A stretch of DNA of 64,000 bases from the NCBI GenBank assembly GCA_025642065.1, contig JAODUP010000006.1:1488001-1552000 (forward strand), read 5' to 3'. The translations under genes were made by a program, and so were the position numbers. The notes beneath the pieces are model-generated. The model ran no database searches. It was not told where the DNA came from and was given only the letters and a program-made list of their open reading frames with translations. The stretch comes from Paralvinella palmiformis. Lineage: Eukaryota > Annelida > Polychaeta > Terebellida > Alvinellidae. Within the stretch, counting starts at the first letter, position 1; each line of letters begins with the position of its first letter. Of this stretch, positions 21,573-32,574 are shown one piece after another.

Positions 21573-23274
21573 GTGTAACTGAGCCAATTGATTAGTATCA
21601 TACTAATCACCTGCATACAACGTTATGATAAAGTGCACACATGCTATTATTATAATTGTTAAGAAGTAAGGTCGTTTAGGTGCATAAGTTGTGTATTTTA
21701 GCTTAATCTGTTATTGAAGATCTTTGTGGTGATGTCTTCTCTTAAAAGAAATGGGGCATGATTCGATAATAAACAAACCTGAGTCAGCATTAAGCCTCTT
21801 AACACCCATATATCTATTTGCAGCATCAAACGTGTAGGATATAGACTCCATGTTGGACATTTTCAGTGCGTCTTTGTGCAGTTTTAATAGTGTGTTTTAT
21901 ACCTTAGAACTGTGTATTGACTGAACGTAAATTCTGTATAATTAGGGGTTTTGTTTTGCATAAAGATGCTAAGTATTAAAGATGTTGCCACAGATACATC
22001 GTTTTGTAATTTCAGTATTCCGATTGAAATGCTCATCCCATGTTAGACTAGTATAATTTAAATTTTCGCTTCATTGATTTTAGTTTGTTTGTTATTGGTA
22101 TTAAATAGATATTATTAATCATTCTACTTTAAAATGTTGATGAAAATAAACAGTAGTATCCTAATTAATTAATTGCAATAACTTCGAGAATAAAGGTTTA
22201 TTTTCCATTTGAGTTTCTCGTTTCATGCACTTTTTTCAGGTAAGTACTGTTTATGTATGATTAACTATGATTTTTAAAATTACTTATAATATATTATTCC
22301 GTTTGTATGTTTTAAAAATAAGGTAATTAAAAAGTAGCTGAAATAGCAGGAAGAGTGAATATCTATTATTATTATAATGATTATTATTATTATTATTATT
22401 ATGCGATTATTATCTAGCTTATTTATTGCTAAATTTTAATTTCAGTTGTCATGCATTATGTTCCAAACTAATAGTATTACATGGTTTCTTTACTGAATGG
22501 AGTAAATGGAGTTATTTTGTCTTAAAGTTTTTTTAACAGCTATTATTAAATTAATTATTTAGTAACAATGCTCACATGCTTTTTATATATTAAATATAGA
22601 TGCATTTCTGTATAAAAACATAAACTATTTATGTTGTGAACCAAAATAAAACACATACACGCTCTGATATATGCAGTAGATTTTAATTATAACTCATTCA
22701 TTAGAATTAGAAAGCTGTCTCTGAACTTACTTTGACAATATGTTCTTCATTCAGTTATTTAATGAATCTAATTATCTGGAAATATAGACAATTGCGTTGT
22801 ATTTATTTATTCATTTACCATGACTGTGTCAATAAAGTTTGACAATGTATTAGCCGGTGTCATGAAGGTCAATTTCTCACCACCATATTCACATTTGCTT
22901 TTACATTCCAGCCGAAAAGATTATTCTTTAAAGACTGGCTCCCCCTTTAAGAAAAACTTAATTACCCGAAAGAAAAAAACTTACGTACAGGATTTAAATC
23001 TTTGGGCGATAAAATAATAAATCTGTGTACAAATAAATGGTAAACGAGTAGTCAGTTAAACTTGTAATAATTAATTGTAATAATTAATTGTTCGTTTATT
23101 TTATTTATCAACATATAGCAGTTCTAACAGTTCACTATTAAATATCACTGATTTGATTAGCTAAAAAATGATAATGTCGATATTTTAATATTTTATTAAT
23201 GTTTAATTTCTTAGGATGTAAACATACCAATAGATTTGTCCACTTAAATGTTGCGAATAGATAATAGAAAATAA
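21573..23274. other. No gene recognised
   Basis: AT-rich spacer with an (ATT)n patch at 22362-22403. The 65-codon plus frame at 22820-23017 has no domain. Confidence 0.5.
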
Positions 23275-23275
23275 G

Positions 23276-23312
<37 letters not shown>

Positions 23313-23321
23313 ATATAATAT

Positions 23322-23378
<57 letters not shown>
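23275..23378. repeat. Double (AT)n microsatellite bounding a LINE
   Basis: Two AT arrays (23275-23301 and 23327-23378) with a degenerate AT spacer. The RT end of the 3.4-kb LINE starts directly to the right. Confidence 0.95.
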
Positions 23379-23380
<2 letters not shown>

Positions 23381-23389
23381 TGCCTCCAA

Positions 23390-24270
23390 AAGGACAGATA
23401 CAACATGAATTTATAGACAAACTCCATTATAAAAATGCGTTCTGAGTCAATCCTCCTTGTCTAGTACTCCTACATACTTTGATAGACTTGGATAGTTTAT
23501 CACCCCACTTAACTTGTACGGACAACATTCTGTATCAGTATACCAGTATCCTCCAGCATTGGTCTGGTACAGTGTTAATGGCTTTGTGAAACAAGAGAGG
23601 GTGTGGTATAGCATCGAATGCGCCTTCCGCATCAAGACTACAGTATAAACGATAGGTACAGAGCGATATTACATCACTCACGAGGAAAACAGCTATCTGA
23701 GTACCTCTATCGGGGATAAATCCAAATTGCAGCCCACTGAATTCATGGAGACCAACAACATCAAGTGTGTACAGTTCAAGAAGTTTGCTAAGAGCTGACG
23801 AAATCGTGATTGGTCTATAATGGCATGGTATAGAAGGGTCCAGTGTTGGCTTTTTCAATAGTGAAATGAGAATGCTCTTCCCTAAGCTTGAAGGCACAAC
23901 CTCAAACCGGATACAAAGTGTAAACATCAGGCTTAGGTGAGAAATTACTGAAGTTCCAATTGCATGCTTCAAGTGTTCTGCCATGAGTTCATCAATTCCG
24001 GGACCACAACCCAATCGAAGCTTTGCTATGTACTTACGAAGCATGGTCTCCGTCATGACATTGTTACGTGTGGTGTTAAAGAGGGACGCGTACTTGTCGC
24101 CCACTACTCGGACAGCCTCGGTACATACAGCATTGTTGCATTGCTCGCCATCATCAGAGAACTTATTAGTAAAGTGTTCATTGAGAGTTTTTATATTTAT
24201 GTCTTCTGTAGTAGAGATACCACGCTTTACGCCCTTAACGAGGTTCCAAAATTATTTGAGGTTTTTCGAT
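23390..24270 (-). pseudogene. LINE reverse-transcriptase domain (partial)
   Basis: The main frame, 24104-23535, shows the pre-RT linker (LRLGCGPGIDELMAEHLKHA), 'ILISLLKKPTLDP...HYRPITISSALSKLLE', 'GLQFGFIPDRGTQIA' and the first catalytic block YCSLDAEGAFDAIPHPLLF with its essential Asp (blocks 0-3 of LINE RT). After a frame change near 23560, another frame gives 'VQVKWGDKLSKSIKVCRSTRQGG', the block before the YADD box. No YADD follows before the (AT)n array, so the second pair of catalytic aspartates is absent. The linker back to the endonuclease (24600-24105) is open in pieces only. Confidence 0.88.
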
Positions 24271-24639
24271 ATGTACAGACGAGTAGTGTTGTGTGACTCG
24301 TTGGACACTTGTATTACTGGTTAGATGACACTCGGCTCTGTACATTTTCTTTGTGGCCTTCTAGCAGTCTCATACATGTCCGTCACGTGGCCGGTCACAT
24401 GACCTCAAGATATGATGCCAGAAGAAGTGTATGTCTCTTGTGACTTGACAGTCCGTATTCCACCAGCTATTGGACTTGAATCGACCTCTGTAGTGAGATG
24501 TCTTGGCTGTATTAACATAATTACATGCCTAGTGTATTGTGGTGCTTAGTTGCTGGCATATAGAGTTCTCTGTAAGCTCGGCATCACATGGAGTAGTTAT
24601 TATATCAGGATTGACTGATGCTAACTGTGACGATAATCT

Positions 24640-25460
24640 TCATACATAATCATGATATAGTGCACATAATTCGTTATTAGGCCAATACATTTTGGGATAA
24701 ATTGGTATATCATAACTAGCCTCAGACTCATTACTAGAAATATTATCTGACTGAATTGCTAACACAATAGATGTATAAATAGAATGATGATCACTAACAT
24801 TATTGGCGACATCTGAAATTATTTTACATTTACGAACACACTTATCATAAAATCGTGACACAAATGCATGGTCAATGTAAGAGTTGCACATAGCGTTTAA
24901 ATATGTGTAATGTACAGTCTGTTCAAATGAGAAGTCGGCAACAATATGATTATTGTTAATCAAAACATCATATAACATGTAACTGTTTGTATTGAAAGGA
25001 TAGGATCTATGACACCTTCTGGCTAAATCACGTTGTTGTGGTAACACAGTTTTCATGTGCCCCACGATTACTACTGGAGAGGGTTGCATCGTATCCAGTG
25101 TCTGTTGCAAAATATCAAGGGTTTCACTATAGTGTTCAATCTGTCCAGATATCCCTTTATAATATGGTAAGTATATACCAAACACTGTCAACATTACATT
25201 GCCATTTGAGATCAACTGCACACCACGTATTCTATCATTGTCTGCCGACACAGGTTTATATACAATTCAATTAACTCTGTCCCCCCCCCGGATCAATACT
25301 AGACTTCATATTCATCCACATATTATTATCTTTAAAACGATTACTAAAAACAGACACTTCATGTGGCGTGAGTCAGTGTTCAGATAAAAACCTAAAATCA
25401 CAACTATTTGAGAGCATAAGGGTGGACACGAGCTCATTGGATGATTTAAGACCTTTACGG
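24640..25460 (-). pseudogene. LINE AP-endonuclease domain (decayed)
   Basis: Frame 25251-24640 contains 'VFGIYLPYYKGISGQIEHYS', 'PSPVVIVGHMKTVLPQQ' (usually VGDMN, so the catalytic D-x-N pair is changed to H-x-K), 'YTYLNAMCNSYIDHAFVS' (normally Y.SG..RSYIDHVFVS) and the C-terminal 'VSDHHSI' (SDH catalytic motif). The N-terminal part, in another frame at 25460-25290, reads SYNRKGLKSSNELVSTLMLS and FRFLSEH followed by a TGA where a Trp is expected. A run of G near 25280-25290 marks a frame break with lost sequence. Endonuclease activity is not expected. Confidence 0.85.
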
Positions 25461-25613
25461 TTATAAGAACACATATTATACGTTTTATCTGTGAATGTAA
25501 TTATTAAATAAAGTTAATTTCGTTAACCAGTCTTTTCATTATTAACACTAATAACTGTTGTAGTAGTACGTACTCACAGGATTCTGCCCTTCTCGGGTGC
25601 CACGTCTTTTCTT

Positions 25614-26797
25614 TTAGTTGTTTCTCGTGGATTGTCGGATATCCCGATAGTGTTGGTTGTTCCTGGATGTCTGGCGATGTAATAGTGGTTGGCAATGGTT
25701 GTTCCTTGGTGGTTGGTAGCCGACAGTTGCAGCACCCCCTTCGTAGCCGTGATGTTGGTTAGAGTCTGTTGCAGCGTGCAAGGGGCGAACCTTGCATTCC
25801 CTAATTCTGGTCTTTTGGGGCCAGTTTTGTGTCATATATATAATATCCTCATCTTCGACACTATCCACACTGATAAACAATGATGACCCCCCTTCAGCTT
25901 TACATGCTTTCTGTATTACATCAGCTACGTGGGTTATTACAATATCCCGTAGATGGTCACGTACATATTGCGTTGACGTAGTCTCGGTAAGTTTCCCGAT
26001 GTACGCTAAACGTAATCGGCCCGTGTTATCATCAGCAGCCTCGATAAGATGAGAACTCCCAGAAGAACCCACAACGGGTGTCGTCTTGTTGGTTCTAGCA
26101 CCCCTACTTCTAAGTATTTGGTCCTGTTGGTTGCTTGGAAGATGGAAGTCTGTACCATTAGTTACACTCTGATTGTTCTTCATCTGCCACACCTGAGACA
26201 ATCAGATTTGTTGATATATCTTGGCGATCCAGATTAATTTGAGTACCGTTCTGGTTAGGTCGATTTTCTGGTTGCACCCCGGATTCTGAGTGATGAGTAT
26301 CGATCGTCCAGCGGAGTTTTGTCAGTCAATGGTGCTTGTCTAGATGGAGATAGGTTTTTGGATCCAGGGTGTGTAGAACCCACAGGTTGTAAACCTGTCT
26401 GTTCCGTTAAGCTAGAGTTTACTATTTGATATCAATCCCCGATCACTATTATAGCGCATTTGCCACTCTAACTCTGACACCTTGTCCCTAAAAGATTGTA
26501 CTTCACCAGTACGAGTCCAACCTACACCAATCAGGGTGGCTACAGATTGACGTAACACAATACATATCTCCGTGATATCAGCGGGATCAAGCAGAAGTGT
26601 AATGGTATCATCACCACGAGCGTTTTCATTTATTTCCTTCGTTTTCGACTTCTCTTTCAGTACCTTGGATAATCTATTATTTGCTAGTTTATTAACAACT
26701 GCATATCCCAGGATATAAATATCTTCAGCGAGGAATTGCACTTTTCGGCGGTTATACATTTGAGATGCTTGATATGCATGGAGTTGTGACACGCTTG

Positions 26798-26806
<9 letters not shown>
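25614..26806 (-). pseudogene. LINE ORF1-like region (broken)
   Basis: Two minus-strand frames. The first (about 26803-26412) starts MTSVSQLHAYQASQMYNRRK and is charged with a possible short coiled coil near its C-terminal end (FRDKVSELEWQM). Between them, other frames include 'NLIVSGVADEEQ', reminiscent of the start of an ORF1 nucleic-acid-binding fold. The second (26201-25614) contains GRLRLAYIGKLTETTSTQYV and RDHLRDIVITHVADVI and ends in a Q/N/H/R-rich tail. Position before the endonuclease and basic composition point to the RNA-binding ORF1 protein. At least two frameshifts separate the parts. Confidence 0.65.

Positions 26807-26878
<72 letters not shown>
26807..26878. repeat. (AT)n microsatellite bounding a LINE
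   Basis: Pure AT run directly at the 5' end of the 3.4-kb LINE. The long YIYIYI frame here is only repeat translation. Confidence 0.95.
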
Positions 26879-26879
<1 letters not shown>

Positions 26880-27240
26880 TAGGGATATATATATCAATTA
26901 GTGCAATTTTAGCTTAGAAAGAGGATTTATTATTTCGTCTCTAATATTATATCGAATTTGAATACGAATGACAACAAAGTATAATTATTCCAATTTATAG
27001 AATTATAGTGCATTCATATAAACTATATTTTGTTACTGCATATTGCAAAACTAAGGAATACAACTTTATGTCTAATTATATTATTATCAAGCATGAAAGA
27101 AAGGCATCAATCAGTCATTCCTTTTAAAATAACACAAAATAGGCCAGAGGCAAGTACTACTGGGCTGAAGTAATTTGAATGTATATTTACTGTATAGCCT
27201 TCTCGTGAATATCCGTAATTAGAAGAAAGATGAAGATGGT
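26879..27240. other. No gene recognised
   Basis: AT-rich spacer. Confidence 0.5.
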
Positions 27241-27243
27241 GAT

Positions 27244-27440
27244 GCTAATTTTACAGCAACTACTACTACTACCACCACCACCACTAATACTGCTATTACT
27301 ACTGTTGCTATTACTGCTACTGGTACCATTAATCCTTTCATTCATATTTCTCCTACTTCTACTACTGATAAAGGTACTTGTACTCTTATTAGTTAGTCTT
27401 ATTCTGGCATTCCTTATGTTTGTTATTATTGCTGAATGTG
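27244..27440 (+). repeat. Degenerate (TAC/TGC/ACC)n trinucleotide tract
   Basis: An eroded trinucleotide repeat. In one plus frame (27230-27466) it reads almost entirely as Leu with some Pro, Val and Ile. It keeps a strict 3-bp phase for about 200 bp without a stop, but the residues follow from the repeat, so it is not called a gene. Confidence 0.7.
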
Positions 27441-29280
27441 CTGGTTCTGTTAGTGCTAATTCTTGATCAATTCATTGAAGGTTTGTTCGCGATAGACATC
27501 ACTCCCTCTTTTGAAATATAACGATCTTCGCGGCAAAGTCAGAGTTCGAATGGAGAAAATTATTTTCCTTTCTTTAGGAATAGGCTATGGATGTATTCAG
27601 TTGGAATATGGAATTATTATAACATTCCCAACAATGTGGAAGGAAAATTGTATATTAATGTCATATGCGTATATTTTCAGCTTATGTTTGTATGTATACC
27701 ACACCTATCTTGTCATGAATATATTTATGTCGTTTGAATAGTTTTTGTCACTAATGTTACCTGTTTACATTTTATCGACTATAAATAAACATTTCTTACT
27801 TTTAGTCTTTTTCTAAGCTCTGATGGACTAGCTCAGAGACTAAACAAAACATTCACCCGTAAACAGATATGCGATATATTTTGACTGAAGGAAATATTAA
27901 TACTGCTGTAGTAAGATGACCGGGGACAGGACTTTGACCTATCATTCATTATGAGCAAAAAACAGGTCAGACATCCCTCTCATCCTTATAATATGGCCAT
28001 CTAGACTGTCTATTATCACCCATAGAATAGGGATCTAGGTATAATTATGTTATGCAGTTAGCAGAATAAAGATGATGATATGAAACTGTTGATGAAATAA
28101 AGGATCTATTGAATACCTATTTTCACATAATGTCATTAACTCGGAGTAAGAGCCATTAATCTGGTGTCTGAGTTGCATTTATACACAAAGACGTTGTTCT
28201 TGTATAGAAGTCTGCGACGCTATTGTAAAGCTCAGGCCATGAGATATGAATTTTAATCCGATATGCTACTTAATTAGTCAACCATATAGTGAGCGAGTGA
28301 CTAAACGAGTGAGTGAGTAAATTAATGTGTGAGTACTCTGTTTAGATTAAGCATTCGTCAAACCTAGGATATGTTTTCAAAGGTAATTTCTCGGAATGTA
28401 ATCCATTAGAAATACCATTCTAAAACGGTATGTTTAAAGAAGTCATCTACATCTGTTAGATGAGTTAAAACGTTAAAGAAATCTGACACGAAAATAGTTA
28501 TTTTCTGAAGTAGATTCTTTTCTTCAAATATGATGGTATGTTTCACGACCCTTGTTAAATACTGTCCTATCTTTTTCACGGGAACAACTAACATTGTTGT
28601 TGCAGATTCCCCTCATAATAGGGGATATATTATGGAGAAAAAAAACCAATTATCTTTCTGTTACTTTCCTTTCAGACTATTTTTACTCAATTCTATAAAT
28701 TTACACATAATCGCAAATCTCCGTACAAACATTAGGAATGCACACACAACTCATATGTAATCGAACTAATACGTTGTTTTGTGCATTTTGGTTCATGTGA
28801 ACAGGTTATAAAAGAAAGTGAGAAATAACACTAAAATGCTAAATTGATATTTATATAATAACAGGTAAATGTTCTCTTTTTAACACGTGATACTGTTTAG
28901 TTTGAAAATTGTTAGTTGTTTGATGTCGTTCCCCTTAATAGGACGCAATATAAACGCAACATTAAAGTGCTGTCCAATTCTAAGAAATATACTGTGTACC
29001 TGACACTCGGTTACTTAGCAACACTCGACTAGCGGAGAAGCTGGGAACTACATTGATATAAACGGTCAGCCTTAATATAGAAGTCCAGCTGATTCTTCAC
29101 AAATCACCAATTTATGTTCTGCTGGAAGCTTCTGGACATCCAATATTTGTAAAGGTAAGCATGGAAATATTTCAATAGGGTTTAATGAGATTATTATATA
29201 TACTTGCTTTTTCATTTCTTCTTAATTTGTAGAAAACAAGAAATTCGGTCAATCGTAATTCGAAACTGTGAAGGTTTTAC
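27441..29280. other. No gene recognised
   Basis: AT-rich spacer. Frames at 27511-27741 (76 codons), 28594-28406 (-) and 28530-28760 show no domain. A GAGT low-complexity patch is at 28288-28335. A donor-like 'aaaggtaagc' ends a somewhat less AT-rich stretch at 28930-29160, but no partner exon is visible. Confidence 0.45.
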
Positions 29281-29326
29281 ACACATATATACACACGCAC
29301 GCACACACACACACACACACACACAA
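29281..29326. repeat. (CA)n microsatellite
   Basis: CA-rich run beginning as imperfect 'cacacatatatacacac'. Confidence 0.9.
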
Positions 29327-29429
29327 TTAAGAAAACTCCTCTGAACGTAGTAGATTTATCCAAAGAGTGTTCGGAATTGACAGATTGCGCGATAACGCAC
29401 ATGTAGACAGTCACACCATAGATATTTAG

Positions 29430-29990
29430 TTGCATATAAAGTTCACTATATTGTATGTGGGAATAGAATTAGCTTCCCTAGGTCCAGTTATGTCCAATTT
29501 TTACCGTGGCGTTCATTACTAGCTCTAGTCTGCTTTTCATAAATAACATTTAAGAACGTTATCACTACAATAGTTTCTGGTTTGAAAATGTTAGCATTTA
29601 GTTTTAACAGGACCGAAGGTATGAATGCTGTTACGGTCTGCTTCAGCGCAGATGTCAGTCTTTTAACAGCAATTAAGCTAACGGGTTTAGCAGTAGTCGT
29701 TTTGTGACGCCTGCCCGCTGTACAAACTGACCTTTGAAGACAGTGACAATTGGGTTATATAGTTTATATAGTATTACTTTGAATAAAGATACAGCAATTG
29801 AAAAATAGCTATTAATTGGGCTGCTTAGATAACTAATCTAAACATTCTCACAACTAGCTAGATCTAACTTGGGTGTTCTACTCACAAAATCGACCACTGT
29901 AGGCGATTCACCTTTTGTTTTTGCTTGTTTTAGGATGTGTCTTGAGACAGAAATAGGTCTAGCAAGAATAGTCGCCTTACTTTGATTCAC
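29430..29990 (+). repeat. Dispersed repeat R1, copy A
   Basis: Runs from 'tagttgcatataaagttcac' through 'taggtccagttatgtcc', a palindromic 'ctgcttcagcgcag', 'gacgcctgcccgctgtac', 'aagacagtgacaattggg' and 'cttgggtgttctactc'. The same block order recurs at 57860-58440, with partial copies at 57021-57336, 56925-56981 and 55800-55860. No coding capacity. Copy A is clearly more diverged than the 57-58 kb copies are from each other. Confidence 0.8.
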
Positions 29991-30194
29991 AATCTAACTT
30001 CTCTGAGACAGTAAATTGGCGTCTCATAGTAGTAATATAGATTACTCGGTTGAGAGATATCGTTGCTAGTCCTTATTATTGTGCAGATTAAGCTCTACTG
30101 TATGAAATGGTATAGTTTAAAATTATATTATCACCTATATTAATGAATAGCCATTATTAATATACTTTCTGATATTATGTACACTACTGATATG

Positions 30195-30350
30195 TTGAGG
30201 TGTAGAACATTTTATATTTTGATTGATATATGTATAGTCATATATTTCGATTTATGGAAGTAGAGGGCTTAAAGCATGTTTAGAGATGTTGATGTTCTGA
30301 GCCAGTGCAACTATATATGTAACCCAAAAACACATTGCCCGTGCCAGACA
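30195..30350 (+). repeat. R2 tail fragment
   Basis: 'tatggaagtagagggct...gatgttgatgttctgagccagt...acacattgcccgtgccag' matches the distal part of R2 (31430-31510 and 56760-56850) and the sequence after R1 at 57400-57450. Confidence 0.6.
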
Positions 30351-30609
30351 TCAGACCCCTTTCGACCCAGATTCCTTATTACACAAATGTAAGAAAGTTA
30401 GATCTTTATTACAACATCTTTTACCCATTAATTCACACAATGCTGTTTAATGGATGTATACTCCTGGAGTCGTTTATTACTCCAGCAGACATCTCCGTGG
30501 ATATTAAGCTGCGGACAAAATATTTCCCCATATTGTGAGCAATTAGGTTATACCCGTATAGGAAAATTGTCTATTGGATAGATATTATAATGCCGATGTG
30601 TCATTCGCA

Positions 30610-31366
30610 GTATCAGACAATAGGTCAAATAGATCAAGAGATAGGCGCCTTAATTTAGATCCCACCACATCTAACTTCATATACATAGAGACAGTAAATT
30701 AGGCGTGAATGAACGTTCACTTAGTGATGAGGGTAAAATCATAGTATTGACTCAAGTTTGAGACGATATTTCGTTCTAGTCCAGTAATAATCCATTGTGC
30801 AGTATTGCTACTTGGTTTTTATTTTAGTTAAATCACTTCACTGATTCCATACGGAGTTAGTGTGCATCATCTCACGTAGTCAACAAACTGTAATGTTGGT
30901 TAACATGCAGAAGGCATATAAAAGGCTTAACTTTTCACTTAGGTTAGAGAACAACTTCGACGCGAGAGCATTCGGACGTCTATCGATATGGTTCATATAG
31001 GGACGATTTGTTTAGTTATTTGAACCCAGAATAAAGCTGAGGTCAGCATCAGAGGTGTCGAATTTTCTTTTATCTATGGGATTCGTTTAGACCATAGAAA
31101 ATTACTGTTGAATGTAAACTGTGGTGTCAAAATAGTTATCATATCTATGTAGTAAGTCACCATTGAACCACACGCACGTGTTTACTGCGAGCTGTGGTAT
31201 CAAATGGTATGTTTTTTACGTGCTTCCGCTTTTTGTACGTAGCCTGCATGTAGCCGCTTTCCTGTGAGCGTGACATATTTGTCGCGTACGAAAAGCGAAT
31301 TAGCTGGTTCCCACAGGCTGATGAGTAGACCAGACTCATGTATATATGTATCGTTATATATTTAAT

Positions 31367-31418
<52 letters not shown>

Positions 31419-31530
31419 TATTTAGATTTAGATTTATGGAGGTAGAGGTATCAAAGGATGTTTCAGTTGTTGATGTTCTGCGCCAGTACCTCTATGTATG
31501 TATCCTAAAACACACACACGGGGGCACACG
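30610..31530 (+). repeat. Dispersed repeat R2, copy A (LTR-like layout)
   Basis: Starts near 'ggtcaaatagatcaagag' and runs through 'gtgaatgaacgttcac' and 'gagacgatatttcgttctag'. A TATA box (tataaaagg, 30917-30925) is followed about 105 bp later by AATAAA (31030-31035), then 'acgtgcttccgctttttgta' and 'agctggttcccacaggctga', with a tail interrupted by (AT)n (31371-31415). A TATA box with a poly(A) signal about 100 bp downstream is the U3-R-U5 layout of a long terminal repeat. No flanking gag-pol was found, so a solo LTR or a non-autonomous unit is my reading. Copies: 52320-53170 (-) and 55885-56850 (+). Confidence 0.7.
31371..31415. repeat. (AT)n microsatellite inside R2
   Basis: AT run inside the R2 tail. 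Other R2 copies have little or no array at this place. Confidence 0.9.
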
Positions 31531-31556
31531 CACGCACGCGCACACATACACACGTA

Positions 31557-31621
<65 letters not shown>
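31500..31621. repeat. (CA)n/(GC)n then (AT)n compound microsatellite
   Basis: CA-rich sequence with cacgcacgcacgcgcac (31508-31553) followed by an AT run (31557-31621). Confidence 0.9.
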
Positions 31622-31624
<3 letters not shown>

Positions 31625-32574
31625 TTTTTCAAGTTTTAAATGTTTATCATGTCATTATTTCCATTCTTGTGGTGATTAGCATTAGCAGCTAATGGATAGC
31701 CGCTTAAAATTAGAAACGCAATATCCATTAATTATAAAGAATTCCTAGCTTATTCTGATTAAGCTAATAGCTTCGCTTTGAATATACTATTGTAGAGTAA
31801 TATCATAGAAATGGAGAAACAATAAACGAGAAAAAGCTGGAAATTTGCATTTGTAGATTATAGTGAAGCACATTTTGTCTCATTATTTTCCATGCGAATG
31901 TCTTCGTGCATTATGTTGTACGCGTTCTTGATGCACTTAAGTGATCTCCATCTTTCTGAAATGCACAAAATGTTAATATAAAAAGAACTATATCCTGAAT
32001 ATGAAAACATATTTAAGCAGCAATTGTCGGAGAGAAGTGAACATATATAGTTGGATATATTTTCATACCCTTCACCCATTTCAGGTTTTAATTCCTCTCG
32101 GCCGATCTACGAGGATCCAGAAATAACTATTTAATACGGAATAGGTAAGTCACGTAAATTTAGTTTAGTTTAACTAAACGTCGGCATTAAAGTGGCGCAC
32201 AAATCCTGACACCCTTTACGAGGAACAAAAATATGGAGCGGTGTGTTTGTTTCTGTTAAGAATCAACAGAAACAAATCGTTCTTTTAGCACATTGAACTG
32301 GTATATTCTCACTTTAATAATGACTAGTTATCTATAAATGTTAGTTTTTATTTGAAGATATGAGATTAATTTTAAGCAGAGAAAACCAAATCACTTATTT
32401 CAAGTTGATACGTAGAGACCAAGACATGGACTACAAAATTGACGCGTATAATACATGGCGGAATAATAAATAATATTTTGACAAACATTATTCACCTTAC
32501 TTAATTATGCCTGATATCTACGCATTTGTTCGACAGGTCATCGTAGAAGAGTTTAAGAAATTGGAATCTAAAAA
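31622..32574. other. Upstream region of the intact receptor gene
   Basis: No repeat recognised. A possible 5' UTR acceptor 'tttgttcgacag' ends at 32536, about 38 bp before the receptor ATG, so an untranslated first exon further upstream is possible. I see no unambiguous core promoter here. Confidence 0.4.

Larger units (their letters stand above)
23379..26806 (-). mobile_element. 3.4-kb LINE (I/Jockey-type), RT truncated, between two (AT)n arrays
   Basis: Minus-strand element with ORF1, AP-endonuclease and part of RT in the expected order. It reaches from an (AT)n array at 26807-26878 to another at 23275-23378. All three coding parts carry stops or frameshifts. The RT stops after the RQGGLT block, so the catalytic YADD, the thumb and the 3' UTR are missing. 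It cannot be autonomous. Terminal target duplications would be invisible because both flanks are (TA)n. Confidence 0.88.

Noticed and set aside
23964..24324. Plus-strand frames of 110 and 113 codons
   Set aside because: Antisense shadows of the minus-strand LINE RT linker, which shows real RT motifs.
25038..26237. Several plus-strand frames of 62-86 codons
   Set aside because: Antisense to the LINE endonuclease and ORF1 regions. No domain.
26412..26897. 161-codon minus frame as a membrane protein
   Set aside because: The first 30 residues are translated (TA)n. The true coding part starts at the internal MTSVSQ near 26803 and belongs to the LINE ORF1.
30335..30538. 67-codon plus frame near R2
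   Set aside because: No domain. Its first part is R2-tail-like repeat sequence.
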